Shown piece by piece: positions 53,609 to 60,000 of a DNA stretch of 60,000 nucleotides. The DNA comes from Mesostigma viride (lineage: Eukaryota; Streptophyta; Mesostigmatophyceae; Mesostigmatales; Mesostigmataceae). Position numbers and translations under genes: made by a program. Positions within the stretch are counted from its first letter, which is position 1. Each line of letters starts with the position of its first letter. Where the stretch lies: NCBI GenBank assembly GCA_009746045.1, contig RPFO01000111.1, positions 201,001-261,000 on the forward strand, given 5' to 3'. Below the pieces are notes generated by a model. It saw only the letters and a program-made list of their open reading frames with translations, was not told where the DNA came from and did no database searches.

Positions 53609-54182
53609 TGTTACGTCCTGGCTCGACTCTATCCCAAACATCTCGCCTAACCTTACCTAAACTAGTGATGAGGCACCTACCTAGGAGTGAGGAGCTATAT
53701 TGGCTATAAGACCTAGGACGCGACGACGCTGCTTCTCAATGCATTCCCTTATAATACGCCATATACCGAATAAAACCAGGGTACTACGAAGGAAACAATA
53801 CTACACTGCCGTGACCCAAGCCTATATGTGTTAATTCATTTAACACACGCCGAGTGCCATTCACGAAGGACAACTGCTGCATAAATGATCGCCGACAGGC
53901 GTGTATGCTCGGGCCGACATCGACCCTCGCACACAGGACCAACGCACGTCCACAAGGTTCACACGCAGGATAAAAGGACCACTACTAAAGTACGCAGCGC
54001 GGCGCGACTGCACCGAACCACCATACTGTACAAGTGCCACGTCACAAGGCCCGGTACCGACCGGCCAAAAGGTCCTTACTACACGTAAGCCTAGGAAAGT
54101 CAGCGAACTGCTCTGGAATGGCTGAGGCAACAAGGGACCTAATTTACGTCCGTAACAACAACAAAAGTTACGCGACGTAACA
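53609..54182 (-). repeat. Ty3-2 5' LTR (574 bp)
   Basis: Same length as the 3' LTR, with one visible difference. Flanked outside by GGTGG. Confidence 0.96.
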
Positions 54183-54187
54183 GGTGG

Positions 54188-54277
54188 CAGTCCGTAACCT
54201 AAATATGCAATGAATAAACTGATTATCAATTGTCTCAAGCAGTCTTGACGACCAAGGAATCAACCAAATTTCTGACA
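54188..54277 (+). repeat. TRIM-A LTR 2, last 90 bp
   Basis: Completes the LTR begun at 42630; ends AATTTCTGACA. Confidence 0.93.
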
Positions 54278-55058
54278 CAAAGCCATTACACAAATTCACC
54301 CTATGGACGTCAATTAGCGAGACCCGCCTGAAAATGGCGAGAGACGTAATGTATTTTCATGCATTATTATGGTTCGGAAGTTCGCGGCGTTGCTGTCGTC
54401 AAGCCGCATTGTAATTCCAGGAACTGGCCCAGTGCCGCGGCCTGATCAACCGCAGGCCTTATATTGCCAGATTCCAGGAAATTTTCCCAGATTCCAGAGT
54501 GTGGCCGCGGCACTCATGCCAAATGCTGCTGAAGCTAGAGCCATACACGAGCTCAAGTTCAAATCGCGGCGGAGGCGAATTCGCAGCCCTTTTTGTGAAA
54601 TTTCATTTTTTGCTGGGTGATCATGTCGGCCAGGCGCGGTATCCGCCTGCATTCTATGACTCGAATTTTTGTGAAGGCTGAGAAGCCAAGTGCGCAGGAG
54701 CCCAGCTGCCGAGAAGCCAAGTGCCGCAGAGCCGAGAAGCCAAGTGCGCAGGAGCCCAGAGCCGAGAAGCCAGTGCCATCCACGAGTTAAGGAAATCGGG
54801 ATTTTTTGTTCCGGTTCATGTCATCGGGTTCTGATGCTAAGCCCTGTATTCAAAAGCACACATTCGGGTTTTTTGTTGCTAATCCCCATGTCCAAAAGCA
54901 CAAGTGTTAACCTCGCCTAAGCTCCAGTTTTTGTTGCAATGGTTCACCATGGAATGTTATCCCAAGTAAGGGGGGCTATACACCCTACCTAAGCTAAAGG
55001 GAAAGTTACAACCATTGGATTATACCATAGTACTGGCCAGCTAGTTGAGCAAGGGGGG
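54278..55058 (+). other. TRIM-A internal region 2 (781 bp)
   Basis: Same length and nearly identical sequence to 41849-42629, including the gccgagaagcc repeats and the terminal purine tract. No gene. Confidence 0.85.
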
Positions 55059-55703
55059 TGTCAAGGGTATATTTTACCCTATGTGCCCAACTACCTGTTT
55101 ATATTTAATTCTGGCCGTCATGTTGTAAACGGAGGACTAATTAGGGTTGCGTCATTATTAATCGCACCCGCCTACCGTATTTCAGGCCGATAATTAAATA
55201 GGTTAGGAAGGGCTTGCCGTGATAATTACGGCACAGTTTATAGCACTAGAAATAGTGCCGTACAGCGAAAGTTATTGTATGCCGAAGTTGTACTATTTCC
55301 GGCACAAGACTTAACGCACTGTAGGTGCCGACGGTACCATCCTCGGCCCACTATTCCGTGTTGGATATTTCTACCGACACAAGTTACTAGATGCCCCGTA
55401 CTTAATGCGCTGGCATGTTAGCAAGACTTCTAGAATGTACGACTCTGAAGTTAAGTCGTTAAGTTATTGTCTTGCGCATAGCCGCCACCTTTGGTGGATA
55501 TAGGCACGATGTTTGTGCTCGATGCCTTCACCTTACCTGTCCTAGCTGTCAGCTATGGACGATAATGGTCCCCACCCGGGAACCGCACCATGGCTTTGGC
55601 GGTGAAACGGTGGCAGTCCGTAACCTAAATATGCAATGAATAAACTGATTATCAATTGTCTCAAGCAGTCTTGACGACCAAGGAATCAACCAAATTTCTG
55701 ACA
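55059..55703 (+). repeat. TRIM-A LTR 3 (645 bp)
   Basis: Equals LTR 1 and 2 except for a 2-bp deletion near 55504. It ends at the AGTAG duplication. Confidence 0.95.
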
Positions 55704-55708
55704 AGTAG

Positions 55709-56092
55709 CATGGGGGCAAAAATGTCGAGAAGGCTCGTGGAGGTCTCACCTGCCGGCTGGTCGAAGTGCTTGACAGTGACATTGTGGCTGCGCCGGGCGA
55801 TGTCGGCTTCCGCGCGAAGGTCGAGGGCTTGTTGCTTGAGTTGGGCCGAGATGGTGGAGGTGGTGGAGGTGGTGTGCTGCTTAAGCAAGTCTGCCCAGGT
55901 GGAGGGAGCATCGCCGGCCGGCCGGGCCAGCAGGCGCCGGCTGGGCGGCGATGTCCAGTTCACCGCCTGGGCGGTGAGGCCGGCGGTGTCATGCAAGCTC
56001 TCAAGGGCGGTGGCGGTGGCTTGAAGGCGTAGGTCGAGGTCGAGGACTGGACTTTGATGTCGGCAGTGGAGGCGGAAATGGCAGTGGAGGTG
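55709..56092 (-). pseudogene. LINE-e ORF1, middle part
   Basis: Contains TAQAVNWTSPPSRRLLARPA, STWADLLKQHTTSTTSTISA and LDLRAEADIARRSHNVTVKH, parallel to copy g. It is cut by TRIM-A downstream and by the hAT-like element upstream. Confidence 0.72.
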
Positions 56093-56100
56093 GCGGTGAG

Positions 56101-57537
56101 CAGTGAACAGCCATACGGCGTATAATACGCCGTATGGCGCGTATTATACGCCATACGCAAGATTTCCGTATGGAAATGGGAAAAAAAATACGCACTGCGT
56201 ATTTTTTGCGTATTTTTTGCGTATTGCGTATTTTTTGCGTATGAACCTCGTTCGAAGTAGCTTCTGGCATCATTTTGGACGGCACGTGGAGCCGGAACTA
56301 GATGCAGGTGCCAAGCTGGCCGTGCATGTACGACTGTACGTGCATTGCTGCAGTGTCGGACTAGGGTCTAGGAGACGAAGGACGAGGAAATTAGGTGACG
56401 AAGTTATGTTGTCTGCCAACAAGGGCGCGCATCTGGCACCTAACATTTAATCGTAGCACAATTGACATCCAGGCACCATGGCTAGCGACGGTGATGGTGT
56501 GGGTCTATGGAACACGATGATAATGGGGCCGACGAGATGCAGGCCGTATTCGAGACTGTCTGGACACACATCGTGAAAACAGACTCTCAACAAGAAAGGG
56601 CAGCCGACAGGTAACTACTAGCTCAGTGACGTGCACACTTTTGGATGCAAAATTCTCGGGTTCTACCACCCGAGCAAGGCTAGCACCCGCCATATCATGG
56701 GCGCTACGTATGCGAAGGAGGCAAGAGTGAGCGAGTGCAAGAGACCGCCGGAGGCATTACGTCGCAGGCTGCGGGGTATTTGGTGTGACTCGCGATGCAC
56801 ATAAATGCCTTATTTAGCCATGCAGGCTGCTGCTAGCCAGCCACCGTACCATATGTGTTAATGGTTTAGGGAAGCTGGGTCGGGTTGCTGGCATGCATGC
56901 TATCCTGCACGCTAGCCACATTGTTGGCAGCCCGTATGGATTCTTGCTTCATGTAGATCAATATTGCATGGTGGCCTACCACGAGTACAGTAGGCAAGAT
57001 GTCTGTTTCTGGCACAATGTCTTATTACTTTTGGCAAGTTGGCCGACTGACCATGTGCAGTATTTCAGTCCTATAGTATAGCCATTCCATGCAGTGATGG
57101 CATGGTTTTTTAACTTCAACATACAGTAATGGTGGCAGCGATCTCTATACCACTGCAAGTGTCAATGTGCATGCATATCTACTTGTGTTATTATCCTTTT
57201 CAGGTGTGCACTGATTGTGCATACAACTTTGTTATTTTGACAGTGCTATTTACAGACATTATTAATAACAACAGATGTACAATGCTTGTATTTATAGGCA
57301 TGCAGCGACGGCAACGGCAATATTATGTGATGATGTGTTAAATAAAGGCAAGTGGTGTTGCAAGAACACAAAAAAAACATGCCTGATTGGTCAGAATGTT
57401 GAAGAACCCCCTGAACCATGCAAAAAACAGCATTTTCAAGAGTCCCCGTATGGTTTGCGTATTATACCCCGTATGGCGTATTATACACCATACACAAGGG
57501 CCCCGTATGGCTGCGTATTGCGTATGGCTGTACACTG
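56101..57537. mobile_element. Non-autonomous hAT-like element (1437 bp)
   Basis: It has an 8-bp target duplication GCGGTGAG (56093-56100 and 57538-57545). The ends CAGTGAACAGCCATACG and, inverted, CAGTGTACAGCCATACG form 17-bp TIRs with one mismatch; CAGTG starts and 8-bp duplications are typical of hAT. Both subterminal zones are crowded with copies of cgtatggcgtattatacg in both orientations, likely transposase-binding sites. No transposase is seen. It interrupts LINE-e ORF1. Confidence 0.88.
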
Positions 57538-57545
57538 GCGGTGAG

Positions 57546-58318
57546 GTGAGGAAGTTCAGCAGCCAGCGGACCACCCATTGCTGCGACGTCAGCAGCAAGG
57601 GGGGTCACGTGCTGCTGAAAGGCTTCCATGAGGATGGAACGGAGGGTGGGGGCGGAGATGGATGGAGCCCAGATCTCGCCGTCAGAGCGCTGGATCGAGA
57701 AGGGAGTTGAGGATGGCGTGCTGGAGTTGGGGGCGAGGGCACCCGAACAGCAGGCGGATGTCGTTCCATCGGCGGCCGTCCGGGAGGAGGAGGCGATTGT
57801 TGTCGTGGAGATGGAGGCACAGGTCGTAAAGCGAGGCGTAGTCCTCGAGGAAGATGCAGTGCAGAGCATATCGGCCGGAGACATGATCACGGCCAGTCGT
57901 GATCATCGACCTGGAAAGGTTGGAGCCGACAGCGCGGTTCCGAGGGGCGTGAAGACCCTCCTGTTTTGTCGGCGGAGCGGGCGCGTTTAGGGTCAGGCGA
58001 TGCCGATGGCGAGGCATTGAGCCCGGGAGGTTGCTGGCCGGGCGACCACCAGTGCACGACTAGTGTCACCGCTGCCTGCCGGAGCAGCCGCAGCTGCATG
58101 CTGCATTTTCATGGGCGAGCGCATCCGCCAAACTGCGTTGCGTCGACAGGCGTTTGCTCGTCATATATTGCGTTTTAGATTCGGAAAACTATATCAGCAT
58201 GTGCGTCTTAGAAAGACGAAGCGATAGTGATATTCACAGCTAAATTCGGTGCTCAAACGTGAAAGTTATGAGCTCCGCCGTCAGCCATGGCTACCTCGTG
58301 GCTCGTGGCTCGTGGAAC
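57546..58318 (-). pseudogene. LINE-e 5' leader and ORF1 N-terminal part
   Basis: After the 5' end (CACGAGGTAGCCATGGCTGA), the minus strand encodes SGDTSRALVVARPATSRAQ, LEDYASLYDLCLHLHDNNRL, RRWNDIRLLFGCPRPQLQHA, SDGEIWAPSISAPTLRSILM and AFQQHVTPLAADVAAMGGPL in two or more frames. The same block is seen in LINE-a. The exact ORF1 start is uncertain because of frame changes. Confidence 0.65.
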
Positions 58319-58330
58319 GGAGGTGGCCAT

Positions 58331-59050
58331 GGCCGCCTTTAATTCCAGCAATGTGGCTTGGGTGACAGCAGCGTTAGTGCTCAGCCAAAGACTTGAGTGC
58401 ACCTTGCACAGACTTGAGCTCTGAGGTGACCGCCTGCAGCTCAGTGGGGTCGGCGGTCACCTCTGAGCTCAAGTCTGTGCAAGGTGCGCTCAAGTCTTTG
58501 CTGCGCCGGCAGTGGTGTCAGCATCGGCCGAGGTGTCGGATGCGGCCGCGATGGTCGCCAGCGGTTTGCAGAGTTCAGGGCAGCATGTAAAGAGGCAGGA
58601 GGTGCGTAGCTGGTCATCTTCCCATGCAGTGCTGCCACCCCGCGGGGGGGTCATCCTCAGCTGCGCCGCGGTGGTGCATGGGGTGGCGGATGATGTCGTC
58701 GGCGTCGTAGCGAAGTTTGAGGATTTGCCGCACGTCGGCGACCGGCATGGTGAAAATTGCCGTAATGTCGGCCGGGTCCAGGCGGGTGCGGAGGCTTGTT
58801 GTATATTTTAAAGCAGACGGTGAAGGCGGTGGGTTGGCAGGCGTGGGGGTAGCCTCGGCGGCCATGGAAGTGATTTCCGTGGTATACGCGGCTTCTTGGG
58901 AGCGGCGGGAGCGATGCCGACGCAAGGGCTGGCTGCGGCAAGAACGTCTTCCAGCGAGCGGGTTTCTGGGGCGGCAGGTGTTGTGGCGGCCTCCATAGCT
59001 ACGGGGAAGATGTCGAATGCTAGGGCGGGGGGCGCAGGCGTGCTATTCAC
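58331..59050 (-). pseudogene. LINE-c ORF1, N-terminal part
   Basis: ATG at 59050 (MNSTPAPPALAFDIFPVAME) starts an Ala/Pro-rich region, then shifted frames give YTTSLRTRLDPADITAIFTM, ADVRQILKLRYDADDIIRH and an Ala/Thr-rich coil down to LELKAAMAT. It joins 39157 in frame. Upstream DNA to about 59240 resembles the LINE-a and LINE-e leaders (ttataccagcatgttcgtca) and is probably its 5' end. Confidence 0.6.
58387..58499. repeat. Hairpin, 48-bp arms
   Basis: AAAGACTTGAG...GGTGACCGCC and its inverse, two mismatches, loop about 17 bp. It lies in LINE-c ORF1 coding DNA. It lacks AGTT/AACT ends and a visible duplication, so it is not placed with the FB elements. Confidence 0.85.
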
Positions 59051-59240
59051 GAAGAGAATGCCGCCATATCGAGTCGAAAATAGCGATATCGATCTGCTGG
59101 GCAGGCCGAGGTCGAGAACGTACGAAATCGGGGACGATAGCTGCAGGAAATTATACCAGCATGTTCGTCATCAGAAGACGAGTCGAATGCAACAAACCCG
59201 ACTAAATTTCATGGCCTGAGTCGAAAGTTATGAGCATTCT

Positions 59241-60000
59241 CGGCAGCCATAGCTCGGCATATTTTCGCGCCTAGATGGAATGTGTCGCGCCTAGATGATG
59301 ATGCGACGCGATCATCGATGTGACGCGACCATGATCGATGATGCGTTAAAAGGTTGATAATTAGGTTTCTACGAGTTTGTTGAGGTACTGGGGCAAAGGA
59401 AACGTAGTTTTTCCAGTTTCTCACCCAACTTTCATGCGGAAACCCTGGAAACCGGCATACATATTATTACGTCAAGACTCGGGTCTGCTGCGGCACCATG
59501 CTTAGTATTTCCATGGTGTTTCGACTTCATGTTTATTCATTCCGAACGCCCGGACTCTCGGCTAAACCGAGATTTGTGCGGCCCTTTATTGGGTAGCTCC
59601 GGGCATGATGGTGCCTGCAAATAGCGTAAGGCGTGGTGACCGTGGCTATTGCTACGTACGGTATGCTATATTTTCCTGGAAATGGCCTCTGCCTCCGGCT
59701 CAATAGTGCTTGCAGGCGTAAGTATATCGTGTTTCTACCTAGTTACTGCCAGTTTTCCACTTATTTCTACCGACCTCTGCCCAGCCTTTCTAAGACCGCC
59801 ATCCTACTCGACGTTGAGCACTTGCATGTCAGCCATACATAGCAGGTTCAATGCAGTTGTGCAGTATTTAGGTGCTGTATACGTCGTCAAGCCGTGCATA
59901 TATCGTGAGGATTGGATGTTGATGGTTTATACTGCGTTGATTGTGCAAGAAGATCAGCTAGGTGCCCATAATAATCATGGTGTATAATCATGTGTTGTTA
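59241..60000. other. No feature recognised
   Basis: Contains a short run rich in gatcatcgatg and cgcgcctagatg (59265-59350). Small open frames near the end (59649-59987) match nothing I know. Confidence 0.5.

Larger units (their letters stand above)
43187..54182 (-). mobile_element. Ty3-2: Ty3 LTR retrotransposon lacking the integrase core
   Basis: The 10,996-bp element has target duplication GGTGG (43182-43186 and 54183-54187). Minus-strand order: LTR, PBS, Asn/Pro-rich gag N-terminus, a 1.8-kb insert, capsid, CCHC, protease, RT, RNase H, integrase zinc region, then directly a 3' ORF, PPT, LTR. The DDE core and chromodomain present in Ty3-1 are missing. The LTRs differ at a single visible base, so it jumped recently. 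Confidence 0.93.
41202..55703 (+). mobile_element. TRIM-A: tandem miniature LTR element (LTR-int-LTR-int-LTR), holding Ty3-2
   Basis: It has target duplication AGTAG (41197-41201 and 55704-55708). LTRs: 41202-41848, 42630-43186 plus 54188-54277, and 55059-55703. The internal regions 41849-42629 and 54278-55058 are both 781 bp. Without Ty3-2 the unit is about 3.5 kb. LTR ends are TGTCA...TGACA, with a polypurine tract (CAAGGGGGG) before the middle and last LTR. It inserted in LINE-e ORF1. There are no element genes. Confidence 0.92.
40397..58318 (-). mobile_element. LINE-e: full-length ORF1-only LINE, heavily interrupted
   Basis: The 5' end is at 58318 (minus strand: GTTCCACGAGCCACGAGCC) and the 3' end is (TTAA)n at 40397-40447. 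The target duplication is GGAGGTGGCCAT at 58319-58330 and 40385-40396. Removing TRIM-A (with Ty3-2) and the hAT-like element leaves about 1.97 kb: 5' leader, ORF1, 430-bp tail. No ORF2 sequence is present. It interrupts ORF1 of LINE-c. Confidence 0.82.

Noticed and set aside
58387-58499. Another member of the palindrome-ended family
   Set aside because: It lacks AGTT/AACT ends and a 5-bp duplication; it is a simple hairpin in LINE coding DNA.

Overview
The window is eukaryotic nuclear DNA made almost entirely of nested transposable elements. I found no host gene that I can support. Evidence includes two Ty3 elements (one with a chromodomain), a Ty1/copia element, several LINE copies, hAT-like and TTAA-flanked DNA elements, miniature LTR elements and long microsatellites. 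Primer-binding sites read TGGTATCGGAGG, close to the initiator-Met tRNA type used by plant-lineage elements. GC-rich, Ala/Arg/Pro-rich element genes beside long (CATC)n arrays would suit a green alga, but this is a low-confidence guess from style, not a species call.

Left complex (1-28,000). A plus-strand LINE ORF1 copy and a LINE ORF2 remnant lead into a (CATC)n array. A Ty3 chromovirus, Ty3-1 (2327-27418, target duplication TCCAT), sits inside that array. Ty3-1 has been hit by a TIR element in gag (7040-7809), three palindrome-ended elements (8690-9269, 10992-11938, 23433-24380) and a copia element (14564-22311). Its 3' LTR is chimeric. Without the insertions with clear target duplications it would be about 14.8 kb. 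Downstream of its chromodomain lies an extra reading frame that resumes in frame across the copia insertion.

Right complex (28,000-59,240, elements mostly on the minus strand). The base is LINE-c: ORF1 in two parts (59050-58331, then 39157-38536), then an endonuclease remnant (38241-36869). A full-length ORF1-only LINE (LINE-e, 58318-40397) interrupts ORF1 with a 12-bp duplication, and a truncated sibling (40384-39158) is stacked on the same site. LINE-e carries a tandem miniature LTR element (TRIM-A, duplication AGTAG) and a non-autonomous hAT-like element (duplication GCGGTGAG). The middle LTR of TRIM-A holds Ty3-2 (43187-54182, duplication GGTGG), whose gag is split by a repeated 1.8-kb insert. 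To the left, LINE-b and LINE-a are stacked. LINE-a holds a TTAA-flanked transposon containing an inverted-duplication miniature LTR element (TRIM-B, duplication AAAAT).

The most interesting signals are: a family of elements whose terminal repeats are long palindromes, with AGTT...AACT ends and 5-bp duplications, the same end type as the copia LTRs here; an uncharacterised 3' ORF apparently shared by both Ty3 elements; an RNase H1-type hybrid-binding domain in the Ty3-1 leader; and an ORF1-only LINE family. The final 760 bp contain nothing I recognise.
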